64,000 bases of DNA from Fallopia convolvulus (GCA_964016875.1 OZ024735.1:16520934-16584933); one strand, 5' to 3'; counted from the first letter of the stretch, positions 10,961 to 22,688 are shown. Notes: generated from the letters alone by a model not told the origin. Program-made: numbers and translations.

Positions 10961-12029
10961 TAAGACTAAAAGGTAAAAAGATAGAACGAGTTATATGACT
11001 ATAAATTTCTCCTACATATAAAAGTTAAAAGGACTAGAACTTCCTACTCCAATATCCGCCTGTCTATTATGACCACTCTTTCGAAGCTTTTAACTCAAAC
11101 CACAGTACATTTCCATCAAACGAATCAACAGAATGAGTCCGAAGAAACCAAATTACAAGAAAAGGTCAAAACTGGGGTGTTTTAGCATAGTTTTCAACGG
11201 AAAAGCACGGATTTGGAGGCTTAAACGATGTTTTTTTGAGATTCCGATTTGAACATGCCCTCAGGACCTAAAGGTACCCATGTCTCGTTGAGATCTTTCT
11301 TTTGAGATATCATACGCCCCAATCCGACAACTGAGCGCAAAGTTACACCCATTTTAATTTCCCGAGGTCGGAACCATGTTTCTTTTAACCCAGATTCAGC
11401 AGCCATCCCTTAACCCTTCCCAAAAATTAGCTGATCCAAAATGTAGCTTAGGTTGAGACCTTCGAAACGATTACTCACACTACTCGAATGGATTATCGAG
11501 TCAAAAGTTATGGCCATTCAAAGCCTTGTCCCCGTCGTCACGCAGTTGTCCTGCAATGGACGACAGCACTGCTTTACTTTTCTTTTTTATTAGACTGAGA
11601 ATAGTTGAAGTATTTGAATTGTAAACAAGTGAAGTTATTGAAGAAAGTGACTACAATACCAACTTGGTTATTGTTCATGCACGGCCGGATTAATTACAAT
11701 AAAAAAAATTGTGTTCTAGGTTAAACAAAGTCCTACAAATCCCGACCTATGTATACGTCCAAATACACCGGACCATTCACGCCCAGTGTATTTGATATCA
11801 TTAATAGCTAATACCCTGGGTTGCACATGCCCGTGGTAGTTGTGTGCTCTAAATACCCTGGATCCTACAACATCCGGTGTATATCGTTGTACTACGATTC
11901 AAATACATCGGACTTTAAACGCCCGGTGTATTTGATGTGATACTCTTTTAGTTTGACATTATATAACTCGTAGTATACACGCCCGGGTTAAATGCCATGA
12001 GGTAATAGCCAATTTCTGTAGTAGTGACG

Positions 12030-13158
12030 TCTTTCCTGATGTACTAAACGGTGCAAACCCATCAGTGCACAAACCTAAGCGTACATTACGTGGCTCTGAA
12101 GCAAAATTAGGATATGTTTCATCTAACTTTTTCCATGCCTCGCCATGTGAAGGATGACTTATATTTCCCTCTTTTGGTACATAATGTGCATGCCAAGTCA
12201 TAGCATGAGTAGTAGGCTCAGCTGCATATAATCTTTGTAATAGCGGAGTTAAAGGCAAATATCGTAAAACTTGGTATGGAATTCCTGAATCTCGAGCACA
12301 TCTATGCTCATACCTTCCATGGACACAAAACTTACAAGATTCTGCATCGGCGTCATCCTTCCAATATAGCATACAACCATTAGGACGCATGTGAATTTTC
12401 ACCATAGGTAAACTCTCAAACACTTTCTTTGTATGGTAGTAATCTTTTGGAATCTTATGACCTGAAGGCAACACATCATCATATAATTGAAGAAAACCAT
12501 TAAACAAGCTTTCAGACATGTGATGTTCACTTTTCAAACTCAGAAGCATGGATACAAAGGACAATACTGTATGTGTCTCACACCCTGGATACATCGGTTC
12601 ATCAGCTGCTTTTAATACATCATAAAAGCGTTGGGAACACCTAATCTCCTCCTCAATCGGAATTGTATCTGCCATCATATCATCATTCACCTAATTTACT
12701 ATATCAAATGTTTCAACTCCTTGGTCTTGAATAACATCAGTTGGAGCAAAATCAACATTATGATGAAACCATGTTGGAGGAACAAAACTAGGACCTGCAA
12801 TATCAAATACCTTTCTTTCCTCTGAATTCAAGTGCTCATAAGAATATCCTCGATTATCCCTTGATATTTCTTCCACATTCAATGGAGGTACAAATGGTTC
12901 GACTGGTTCACCGTGCGATGTCCACCAGTAATAGTTAGGGAAAAAACCCACGACGATATAAATGATCTTTAACATCATCCTTTGGCAAAAATTTGCAATT
13001 ACGACATTTAGTTCATGAACATTTTATTTTGTATCCATCCATGAAGTTAACATGAGAAGTTGCAAACTTTAAGAAGATCTCAACCCCTTTGAAAAACGAA
13101 GGCTTAATTTCTTTATTCTCTCGTACATGTCATACATCCAAGCATGATCATTATCCAT
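12030..13158 (-). pseudogene. TNP2-like CACTA transposase, 5' part
   Basis: The - strand frame starts with an ATG at 13158 and reads MDNDHAWMYDMYERIKKLS, then GVEIFLKFA and the Cys-containing IKCS-(stop)-TKCRNCKF, then HLYRRGFFPNYYWWTSHGEP. This is the transposase-associated N-terminal domain of plant CACTA proteins, with one stop inside. After a Glu/Asp-rich linker (12690-12900) the TNP2 domain follows: AADEPMYPGCETHTVLSFVS, KIPKDYYHTKKV, IHMRPNGCMLYWKDD (Cys finger CKFCVHGRYE), LRYLPLTPLLQRLYA and RLGLCTDGFAPF with the conserved Asp. A stop lies at the 12690/12691 frame join. The frame runs into the nested CACTA at 12026 and resumes at 8634. Confidence 0.88.
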
Positions 13159-13739
13159 TTTTTCTGCAAATGTCAAAACAAATAGATTGTGAATTTTAGA
13201 TTAGTGTTCATATCACATATTATATGCCTACATATACAACATACGAACAAAATTGTTAACTATTTGTTCAATTTTACCAAAATATTGTGTTATACGAATT
13301 CAAGTAGTTTAATTTAAATCATATTTACCAACAACTTATATACTACATTCGATCAATGATTCAATTGAGAAGTTCATAAACCAACTACAATATAAAACCT
13401 TAAAATCCAATAGGGTAGTATAGATGAGAAGAGGAATAATTAATGTATCATATAGAAATTTCAATACTTACCTCAAACCTTGAATAATCTTTGATTACAT
13501 TCAATTGATAAGGAATTGTATATATCAAACAATCCAATGCTCAACAAAATATGGTATTTGGAGAAGAAGAGGCGTTACAAGGAGAAGAACAATCTGCAGT
13601 GTTTTTTCTTCTCAAGCCACGCAATTAAAGGGTTTTGTCCAGCGACGCCCCTGGCGACGAATTCAACGACGGATTCAGCGATGAACCCAGCAATGGATCC
13701 AGCGACAAACGCAACATGAAACAACGAAGAATTTAACGT

Positions 13740-14294
13740 TTTGTCTAATATAGAATTTAACGTTTTGACGACCCCTTTTGAAACTTTGTCATGTATAATA
13801 TTTAATCACTATAGTGGTTGCTACTTAGCTATAAACAATATACTCGTAGCTACTGTTGTCGCTACTTAGCAATGGAGTTAGCAATGGGGCAACCTTAGTT
13901 GCAAAGTTGCCTAGGACAAGGCAACACATCCAAATTTATGACTTGTAAAGCCACGATTGGCTAAATGCGTCACTATGTTTGTGAGAAATAGCGATGATAT
14001 TGGCGTTGAAGTTCCATTTGCTGCAAAATTAGCGATAGAGTTTTCCATACGTTGCTAAATATGTAGCTATCAGCAACGATGTGCGAGATGAAAGTTTTTG
14101 TTGTGGCTATTAGCAATGGATCTAACAACATGTTTAATTTTGTCGTGTTTACCAACGACATTTGCGCTTTCTTTTTACAGTCATAGCTAAATAAGCCACA
14201 AATGTTATGATTCATCGTTATTGTCATTGCTAATATAGCGACGAATATGTTCCATCGCTAATATTCATCGCTATTCTGATGTTTTCTAGTAGTA
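13740..14294. repeat. Subterminal repeats of the old CACTA
   Basis: Short motifs of the type GCGATGGA, GTTGCTA and TCGCTAATA recur in both orientations between 13740 and the terminus at 14294. This is the usual layout of CACTA subterminal repeats. The stretch upstream of the transposase start (13160-13740) holds no other recognisable gene; the small ORF at 13516-13719 has no family signal. Confidence 0.6.
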
Positions 14295-15256
14295 CATTAT
14301 CAAGTGAAAGACAAATACAAATTCCTAGTTAAATTTTATAAAAAATAATAAATAGTTAGTTACATTTTATCAAATTTTATTGCTAAAAAATCATAATAAT
14401 ACCTTCACATATAAAAATCATAAAAAATCAAAGTGCGCGCGCACACACACATAGGATTTTTCTACGTGTCATTCCCACGTGAAGTCATCTAAGATTTTAC
14501 CACATAAGATTTTGTATTTTGGTAATTTATATAAGGTTATATTATTTTAGGATAATATAAAAAAATAATACAAATTAATCTAGGAAATATTCTATTCACA
14601 ATAAAGATTTTTTTTCTAATGTTAAATATTTTATATCACAATTTATTTGTATTAAAAATATTCTTATGATGATTTTATGATAATTTATTTAAGTTATTTT
14701 TTCAATTATATTATAAGCAATATGTCATGGAGGATTTAATTATGTGCTACCTTTGATTTTTGCTATATGTCATTCCCAGATTAAACTACCTAGGATTTTG
14801 CCACATATGATTTTGTATTTTTGTCAATTTACATATGTTCAAAATATTATATCTAAAATAAAATAAACTATAAGAACATTAAATATTAATATTAAATTTT
14901 TTTATGATAATTTATTTAAGTTAAATAGATTCTATCTTAAGTAAAATATATTATAGAAACATTAAATAATGCTAACTATTTGTTATAATAATTTATTTAA
15001 TTTATATTTATACCATATCAATATACTATGACTAAAGTTTGAATCCTTCTATCCTACGTGTCATTCATCTAACTCTGCCACTTAGGAATTTATTTGGCTA
15101 TTCACTCTTATGTCCTTCTCATTTGTTGATTATTACATAATCTAGAATTACTTTATTCACAATTATTCCATATATAAAATTGACTTAATAATGTCTAGTA
15201 TCTTTTTAAAGAATGACTATTTAAAATTGGATTAACACTATAATAAAATGTAAATA
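14295..15256. other. AT-rich spacer with a thrice-repeated motif block
   Basis: No gene is visible. A block containing CACGTGTCATTC-type sequence and then GATTTTGCCACATA-GATTTTGTATTTT is seen at about 14465-14525 and 14765-14825, and a partial third copy (TACGTGTCATTCATCTAACTC-TGCCACTTAGG) at about 15054-15090. A short (GC)n(AC)n microsatellite lies at 14435-14453. Confidence 0.5.
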
Positions 15257-15595
15257 CTCCCTCCGTTTCGCAATGTAAGTCTTTTCTAACTCTAAAAGGT
15301 GTTTCATAATGTAAGTCATTAACTCTTCCCTTATTTAATGTAAAACTTTTTAAAATAGGTCATTACTCTATTTAATTTACTTAACATTCCAACAACATTC
15401 ATTAACTCAAGCAATTCTAGTGGTGTTGGAAGTTTACTTTTGTAGGGAATATTTAGTGTATTTATAAATCTAAGATTAAAGAGTTAATAGTGCATGTGAT
15501 AAATACAAGCATTAAATTATCATCTTTTTCATTTTAAGCTTGTCTTAATTCTTGTGCAAAATTAAAAAACGACTTACTTTACGAAACAGGGGTAG
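15257..15595. mobile_element. Stowaway-type MITE
   Basis: The element begins CTCCCTCCGTTTCGCAATGT and ends with the inverted ACTTTACGAAACAGGGGTAG, flanked by TA on both sides (15255-15256 and 15596-15597). The CTCCCTCCG terminus and TA duplication are diagnostic of Stowaway (Tc1/mariner) MITEs. A second internal GTTTCATAATGTAAGTCATT repeats the terminal motif. It is non-coding. Confidence 0.85.
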
Positions 15596-16255
15596 TATTT
15601 TAGTATAATTTTTTTAGAAAAAGTACTTTATTCAAAATTATTCCATATATAAATTTGCCTTAATCATGTTATATACAAAAAATAAGATGTAATTTATCAA
15701 ATGGAGTGAGGCATTCACTGCTTAGAAACTTTTGGAAGGAAGATAACTAGAGTTATTTGCAAATTTATTCACATATTTTCAAATATTTACTCATAAATTT
15801 CTTCAAATATTCACTTCCTAAAATAAGTTAGAAGCATAGAATTAAGTATCTATAAGATTAAAAGAATGAATTGAAACACATCTCGTGAGAATAGGTGACG
15901 GTGTTGAGCATGCACATCGACCATCGGATTTCAAAGAAATTAACAACCCAGGTCAATACTTCATTAAAAGGGGACATTCGACAAGACCCGGGCTGTAATC
16001 GAACCGAGTTTTGAAATGCTTAGGCTCGGATCGGTCATTAAAAGCCATGTTCAGGCTCGGGCTTGAGCTCGGTTTGAGCCCAATTTTTTTGTTCGAGCTC
16101 GGTTTGTTTAAGGCTCGTCGGGCTCGAGCTCGGCTCGCGAGCACGCTCGTTTATCTTGTTTACGAGCACAAGCTTGACGAACTTGCTCCTTTATCTTGTT
16201 TACGAGCACAAGCTCAACGAGCCTGCTCGTTTAGTTCGTTCACAAACGAATCAAA

Positions 16256-16440
16256 CCTGGTCAAAAGAAAGTATAAAACCTGCTCAAATTAATGTATAAA
16301 ACATGCTCAAATTAATGTATAAAACCTACAGACCTGCTCAAATTTCATAGAGAAACATAACACAAACAACATAGAACAAACATACATTACCAACACAAAT
16401 GTCTTACAAACATCAAACCTGCTCAAATGTCTTGCAAACC
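16256..16440. repeat. Short tandem repeat within the hAT element
   Basis: The phrase AATGTATAAAACCTGCTCAA is repeated three times with small changes at 16270-16345, and CCTGCTCAAAT recurs to about 16430. It lies between the left subterminal repeats and the 3' end of the transposase. No gene is present. Confidence 0.55.
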
Positions 16441-16668
16441 CCAACTAAACTCTTTGATACAAAACAGATAACAAATATTACCAATACAAACTACAAAATG
16501 TCTTGAAAAATAGAACAAAAACAACAATTTATTTGATCCCAAGGAGAGCAAACTACAACTATTGCAAATCTTCAAGCCATCAAAGAGGATATTCAAATCT
16601 TGTAACTTCTATCTTCACATCCTACAAAAGAATTAAAACATATTATATATGAGTATTCAATAAATAAG

Positions 16669-19466
16669 TTATGAAATAAACAAAGACATTATTACCTCTT
16701 TATCTCCAAGTGTTCCATAGAGAGCTCTACAGCAATCAGCACCACACATTAATATTTGAACAGTAGTTGTCCCCAGAGAGGCACGAAGTGGATCAATAAC
16801 ACGATTGTTGAAGCCCCAAATAAACCGCGCTATAAATGGGATTATAATAAATACTAACTCTCTGGTTTCGTACAACCAAACGGTTTTCGTACGTAGATTA
16901 TTCCTCCTTCCCGCCCTTCAACTGATTCTTTTGTACTCCTCATTACAAATAAAGCCTTTTAGATTTTATACCGTAAATAGCGCGATCTCACTCGGAGATC
17001 AAGCACATCGAATCTAGGTACAGGAAAAGATTCCTAACCCGGAGAGGTTTTTCAATCCTTTTAAACGTCTCATTGCCTGCCTATTTATATAGTCGGCCAC
17101 CTGCCAGCTTGCATATATATTGTCGATGTGTGACGCCTTTTATTTAAAGTTTTCCATGCCTAAGCAAATATAATAGCTCACTCTCATGGAGCTTAGGTGG
17201 ATTGTTGCTTGCATGAGAATGGTGTGCTACATGCAATTGTAGAGTACGTGTTGTCTGCCGATCCATGCACGTGAAATTGGGCCAGGCCCATTCACTTTAG
17301 TCACTGGCCCGTGCTTATTCAATTTGCAAGGTTAAAACCCATTTGATCGAATACAATCGCAATTCGCACAAGTTTATTTATGCATACAATTTTACGTGGC
17401 CACCGAATTATGCTAGGATGCGTATACACAACGCGGTGTGTTATCGCTTTCTTTCTCATATTTGTCCTTGATTATTTAGCAGTTATTTTGCGCACCATCA
17501 ACGACCACCAGCACTAAAAGCAGATTTAGAAGCCACAATTGTGATGGAATTGAAAGAATATCACATTCCATCTTTGATAAGATTCAATACTTAGAAGTTT
17601 GTTGCCTCCACCAATCTAAACATCAAAGGGTGCATCTATTTCATCATTATGAAGCAAAATCGGTTCCTACAAGTAAACATCCAAATCTGATTTCTCTCCA
17701 TGAATGATGTCATCATTCCTCATCATAGAATCAAACTCTTTCCTACCTCTAAATGTCTTTAGTCCAACCCCAGAAGACTTTGAAGATTCCACTAAAAGAG
17801 AATTAGATGAATTTTTTTCAATTATCATATCTCTATATGCCTTAACATATTCCTCAAATAACTCATATAAACTTGCACGCAAATTATCCATATACATAGG
17901 AGAATCAATAGCTAAATATAATGCTTTATAAGCATATTGAAGGAATTTCATTTTATTCCTAGGATCCAAGATAGGCAGACAACTGCAATTGAAATTAACA
18001 AGTTGATCTCACCCCAATACTTGTCAAAATTTTCTTTCATCTTAATAGCCATTCCCATAAAAAAAACTATCACGATCATGTATTGCATCATCCAACACCT
18101 TCTTAATATGCCAAAGTTTAAGAAGAAACAAATTTGAAGTTGGATACTCGGTACCAGAAATGATATTAGTAACTACTTCAAATTCCTCAAGAAAAGAACA
18201 CACAACTTTAGCCTTCTCCCAATCCTCATTTGAAGGAAAATGATGAATTGATGATAACTGATAAGATTGTTCTCTTTTCTTATACCGAGGAAAGACATCC
18301 TTGTATTCTAAAGCAAATACTAGCATAGCATATGTAGCATTCCATCTTGTCCCACAATCAAGTATAAGTTTCCTCTTAGGCAAATTCAAAGACTTAACAA
18401 TTTCACTAAATATACGCAGACGAGAAACAGACGCTGAACATGCTTTACACTTTCACGCACATTATTAATCGCACTTGCGATCTCAAACAACCCAAATTGA
18501 ACTAGAATATTCAGCACATGTGCACAACATTTCACATGAAAAAACTTGCCATCAAGGGACAAACTATTTGTATACTTCAAATTGTCTTTCAAATAATTCA
18601 CAACAACATCATTATAGCTAGCATTATCAAATCTAATTGTCCATATCTTCTTTTCAATTCCCCACTCATTTAAACATTTTTTGCAAAGCATCAGAAATAG
18701 CAAGCCCATTGCGTGGAGGAGGAACATCAACAAAGTTTAAGTTGCGCTTTTGTAATATCAAATCAGCATCAACAAAATGACAAGTAACAACCATATATTG
18801 AACTTTCTGGTCCGAAGTCCACGAATTAGTAGTTATACTAACTCGATTAGCACCCTTCAATAATTCTAGTATCATTTTCTTTTGCAACTCATAAGTACTA
18901 AATCAATCTTTATTTAATGATGCTCGACTGATCTTAAACCACTCAAGACATGCAGTTTTCATCAAGAGATTAAACACCTTATATTCAGCAAAGTTGAAAG
19001 GCAATTCATGAACAAGGATCATATGAGAAAATACCTCTATGACTTTAGCAGAATCATAGACAAAATTCTGCACAACACTAACACTTTCTGACTTGACAAG
19101 AGTAGTGGTGACTGAAAGCTTCTTCTGCCCTTTCATTACAATATTTCACCCTACACATTTACTCAAATGTTGAAGAAAATATTTTGTTGTACCAGACTGC
19201 ATTGAGATCATCCGTTGCTTGCAATGAATGCACTCATATCACAAATTTCCATCAGGTAGTTCCACCTCTTTGAATTCTGCCCAAGCTTTTGACCTTTTTT
19301 TTCCTTTTCTTCTTTTGAAAATGATGTTCCTCCTTTGAAAGGGTTTCTGAATGGTTTCCTTGATTCCTTCAGCTAAGGTTGTGACAAGGTCTTTAATTTC
19401 AATTTCATTCTCTTCTAAAACTGGGGTAGAAGATGAATTTACAACTAATCCAACAACATCATCCAT
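16669..19466 (-). pseudogene. hAT transposase (BED zinc finger, RICESLEEPER-like)
   Basis: The gene reads right to left. 19466-19140: BED zinc finger with KAWAEFKEVELPDG, a YECIHC cysteine pair and HLSKC. 19136-18666: linker and start of the RNase-H-like domain, including RVSITTNSWTSDQKVQY with the first catalytic Asp region. 18733-18386: IRFDNASYNDVVVNYLK (second Asp) and VKCCAHVLNILVQFGL. 18389-18042: LILDCGTRWNATYAML and further hAT sequence. 17969-17667: a piece ending DSMMRNDDIIHGEKSDLDVYL, then into the dimerisation region (17500-17660, WWR and SAFSAGGR-type sequence). After the LTR insertion, 16800-16680 gives RVIDPLRASLGTTTVQ and LMCGADCCRALYG, the hAT C-terminal tail. Several stops and frame changes make it inactive. 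Confidence 0.88.
16806..17500 (-). mobile_element. Solo LTR (695 bp) inside hAT transposase
   Basis: The segment begins TGTTGAAGCCCC and ends GCGCACCATCA, giving TG...CA ends. It is flanked by ACGAT (16801-16805) and ACGAC (17501-17505), a 5-bp duplication with one change. It falls exactly between the conserved GGR and VIDP parts of the hAT dimerisation domain, which join if it is removed. On its - strand a TATA-like CTATATAAATAGG occurs at about 17084-17097, suggesting a - strand promoter. No internal retrotransposon sequence is present. The ORFs at 16669-16875 and 16805-17017 run across its border. Confidence 0.65.
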
Positions 19467-20199
19467 TTATCTATAAAAAACAAAAAACAGATACATACAA
19501 ATTGTAAAACAGCATTACATTATTTCACAGCCTAGAAAAAATAGATGCATACAAATTATAGATACAAACAATAAAACATATACATACAAACTGAAAAAGA
19601 GCATTACAATACATATTGTAAAAAACATATACATACAAACTATAGATCCAATAACATCATCCATTCTTTCATTACAATATTTTCTTCACAACATTCTTTC
19701 AATTCATCATTGAAAAAATTAACATCTATTTCATCATGTTGGACAATGGTAACAACATTTTATTAAGGAATAAGGACACAAATTACCGACATTTTCTTAA
19801 CAGCATTCTTCCATTACAATATTTCAAGCACACAACCTAACATCATTTTCTTAATTTTGTCAAAATCAATATAAATAAGTCTATCTCGGTTTTCTTACAA
19901 CATTCTTACAATATTTCAAGAAAAATGTGGTTATCACTCAAACACTTACAAACACTCATACACTTACATTTACAGATCAAAACAAATAAGTCTATCTCAG
20001 TTTTCTAAGCAAACACTGAGCAAACAATCAGACACTTACATGTTGACACTAATGAGTAGGAGACTGGAAGAGATGAGCTTGGAGGCCGGATAAAAAATTG
20101 ACACACCAGTTTTGGTTCACAAATTGACACAACAGAATGCAGAAGCTTCACTTGCGAAGGACAAACCAAAAATCAAAAGAAAAACTTCACAAATTAAAA

Positions 20200-20645
20200 A
20201 AAGTAATGAAGCAATCAAGATTCTAAAAGCGTACCAGGTGAGATCCAGCGTTCTCCTCTGGCTTCCCGGCATTCTCCTCTAGCTTCTCGAAGAGAGCGTT
20301 CTCCACTTCTCCTTTGGCTTCCTCTACGTTATCTCTCGCAGATCGAGCACCAAAAGCAATCGAGTAGAGATCTGAGTGTTCTCCTCTGGCTTCGGATGGT
20401 CGGACACCAGAGATCTAAGAGAGGAGATCTGAATTTGAGATTTGAGAGGGAGAGTCGGAGAGTCGGAGTCTCGGAGAGAGATCGCAATCTGAGAGGGGGA
20501 GATGAAGATCTGAGATTTTCTGAGAGAGTGAGAGAGGAGAGACTCAGAGAGAGCGACGAGGTTCTGTCTAGGTTTAGAAGGAAGGGACTCAAGGGAGGAA
20601 ATTTTAGTTTTAGGGTTATCATATATTGGGCCTCTTCTTGGTAAT
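20200..20645. other. 5' region of the hAT transposase, non-coding
   Basis: A purine/pyrimidine-biased stretch (many GAGAGAGA and CTCTCTGG motifs, 20270-20570) lies upstream of the hAT transposase. Overlapping ORFs exist on both strands (20329-20622 and 20396-20644), but both are low-complexity Ser/Leu or Arg/Glu translations of the same repeat and show no protein family. It is best read as untranslated or promoter DNA of the element. Confidence 0.5.
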
Positions 20646-21039
20646 AAATATATTGGGCCTCTTAAAAATGGGTCGGTTAATGAATAATGAAAATATGTTA
20701 TTTAAAATTTGTATTTTATACATATAATTAAATTTGTTTGTGAACATGTAATCGAATATGTAAGTGAACATATAATCAAATATGTTCATGAACTCAAAAC
20801 CGAAAGTGTTCACGAATATGTAATCGAGCTTGTTCATGAACATATAATCGAGCTTGTTCACGAACAAATGAGTCGAATTCTCTTGTGTTCAAGCTCGGTT
20901 CATTTATTTTTCGAGCTTGTTCATGTTCGGTTCATTATAAATCGAACCGAACACGAATGAACTTTAACCGAGCCGAACGCGGAATTTCTCGTGAACGGCT
21001 TGGTTCGCTTACAGCCCTAGGCAAGACCAAATTTTATTT

Positions 21040-21545
21040 AAAACACATTTTTATACTTGATTGTTCAAGATGCTACAACTCATTATGCATTATTTTTTAA
21101 ATAAGTGTGCGCGATATCATAACTGACTATGCATGACCTTTTTATTTGGGTGTACATAACCTTATAACTGAGTGTGTATCATGATATGATTGAGTGCGCA
21201 CAATATCATTATTAAGCGATTATGGCCTTTTAACCGAGTGTGTAGGACCTTATAACTGAGTTTGCATAAACTTACAATCGATTGTGCATGACTTCATAAC
21301 TAACATGGCATTCTCATATAAGGTCATGCACATCGAGTTCTAAGGTCATGCACACTCGCTTATAAGATCATGCACACTTAGTTATTATATAACTCATGAA
21401 GACTCGGTTATACAATCATACACACAGTTATATTGTCACGCACAATCAATTTTAAAGTCATGCACATTTAGTTATAACATTATGCACACTCAATTATATA
21501 ATTATCTACACTTAATCATAGGATTATGATCGCCCAATTATAAAA
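21040..21545. repeat. Inverted minisatellite
   Basis: In the left half (21110-21300) a unit like CTTATAACTGAGTGTGCATG recurs about every 30 bp. In the right half (21310-21540) the same unit appears repeatedly as its reverse complement, GGTCATGCACACTCGGTTAT. The array therefore reverses orientation near 21305. No coding potential is present. It may be the core of a MITE, but no clean terminal repeats or duplication were found. Confidence 0.7.
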
Positions 21546-21704
21546 TATGCGATTTTTCCACATAAAATTCGGCTACACCAAAATTCCAAAATTTTCCATT
21601 TAATGAACACGTGATCTTAACCGTTGATTTTTTGAGATTGAATGGCCCACATAAGTTGTTAATTCTCTCTTGGGCAAGCGTTCTCGCTCGAACCAGCCCC
21701 TTAA

Positions 21705-22613
21705 GGACGTGTTTGGTACCATACCCGTGGGATAGGGAATGAGTATGAAAATAATCCAAATCGATTCTAGTTTTTGGTATGCATGGAATCGATATGAAAT
21801 TCATTCCTCATACATGATTCTTCCTCCCTTTGTCTCACCATGGGGAATTCATAAAAAAAAACTCAGATTTGGAAGCAAAGAAGCCTTCATTTTACCATAT
21901 TCAATCCAACTCTTGAAGAAAACCATCAATGTCGATTTTGTAGTGTTGAAAATGCCATGGAATCGTATTTCCCTAAATGGGGAACATTGCCATGGAAGTT
22001 GAGAATAGTTGAAAATGCCATGAAAGTAGAGAAGGAGAGCTCTTAAAATTGTTAGAAATAGTCATAATCTATTTCAAGGTAATGCAAATAAAGAAGAAGA
22101 AGAATAAGACATCTTATTTTGAGGAATTCAAAATATGAAATTGAAAACGAATTAGTGACAGAAATTAAGAATTGCTTAGTATCACTCATTATTATAGGTA
22201 TTTTGGTGTTATATATATCTTTCAGTTTTTCATTTGAATCGATCAATTCTAAAAACAAAAGAGAGAAAATTAAAGCTTGCTTTAGTTTTGAACAGAAAAG
22301 CTTTGAGATATGTTTGTTGTAAAGAAATTGGTTTGGGAGTTATCCAAACATTATAATCATTTAGTTACATTTATAGTCAAAGCAGTTTTAGAGAATATTG
22401 ACATTGTGTGATATTTTCTCTATTATTTTTGCATTCACACAAATCTGATAAGTCGAAAAAGTTGCGTCTTTTTCCTAACAAAAATTTATTATTTCCCAAA
22501 CCGCTTCCAATAACGCATCAAACATCAGATTGTAGGAATGAAATAACCCCATTCTTAATTCCGAACCAATTTCACATTCCAATCCGATTCCCGGAATGGT
22601 ATCAAACTGGCCC
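21705..22613. mobile_element. Tourist/PIF-Harbinger-type MITE upstream of RPL15
   Basis: The left end is GGACGTGTTTGGTACCAT and the right end, reversed, GGGCCAGTTTGATACCAT, flanked on both sides by TAA (21702-21704 and 22614-22616). These ends and the TWA duplication are typical of Harbinger-derived MITEs. Inner inverted stretches around GGAATCGAT / CCGATTCC support the assignment. It has no transposase; ORFs inside (21739-22002, 22408-22674) have no signal. Its right edge is about 75 bp from the first RPL15 promoter motif. Confidence 0.82.
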
Positions 22614-22688
22614 TAAAACAATTGTGAGAAAAAACATGTACATTTTCTGCCCCATAATAGAAACTTCATTATGACAACCCTACAAAAA

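Larger units (their letters stand above)
8638..12026. mobile_element. Younger non-autonomous CACTA element with gene capture
   Basis: The left end is CACTACTACAAAAT at 8638 and the right end is the inverted ATTTCTGTAGTAGTG finishing at 12026. The 3-bp target-site duplication ACG (8635-8637, 12027-12029) is exact and is the size used by CACTA transposases. Both subterminal regions (about 8660-9080 and 11755-12000) are packed with TACACCGG / CCGGGGTATA units in both orientations. No transposase ORF is present in the 3.4 kb, so it must have moved in trans. The interior carries a cellulose-synthase gene fragment (9311-9976) and telomere-like CCCTAAA-type repeats (10550-10960). It disrupts the TNP2 transposase of the older CACTA. 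Confidence 0.93.
1..14294 (-). mobile_element. Old CACTA (En/Spm) element, left end outside window
   Basis: A long CACTA DNA transposon lies on the - strand. Its transposase-end terminus is at 14294, where the + strand reads TTTTCTAGTAGTA; the reverse complement TACTACTAGAAAA is a CACTA-type terminal repeat with the first C mutated to T. Just inside (13740-14290) is a dense set of short repeats around GCGATG/TCGCTA, as expected for CACTA subterminal repeats. Two gene remains follow in the normal CACTA order: a TNP2-like transposase (4234-13158), then a Transposase_24-like second gene (245-1331). The other terminus is not seen, so the element continues left of position 1. It is heavily interrupted by a solo LTR (4886-7569), a younger CACTA (8638-12026) and two hAT MITEs (2815-3944). 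The family is clear; the exact end at 14294 is inferred from the mutated repeat. Confidence 0.8.
15988..21019 (-). mobile_element. Complete but inactive hAT element, about 5.0 kb
   Basis: The left end reads CCGGGCTGTAATCGAACC and the right end, reversed, TAGGGCTGTAAGCGAACC, giving matching terminal inverted repeats. The flanks GACAAGAC (15980-15987) and GGCAAGAC (21020-21027) are an 8-bp duplication with one mismatch. Both subterminal regions (15990-16260 and 20740-21010) hold repeated GAGCTCG / GAGCTTGTTCACGAAC motifs in opposite orientations. The interior has a broken hAT transposase on the - strand (16669-19466). A solo LTR (16806-17500) interrupts its 3' end, so the element is about 4.3 kb without it. 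Confidence 0.88.

Noticed and set aside
20396..20960. Possible Arg/Glu-rich and His/Val-rich proteins
   Set aside because: Translations of GA-rich and GAGCTTGTTCAC-type subterminal repeats of the hAT element.
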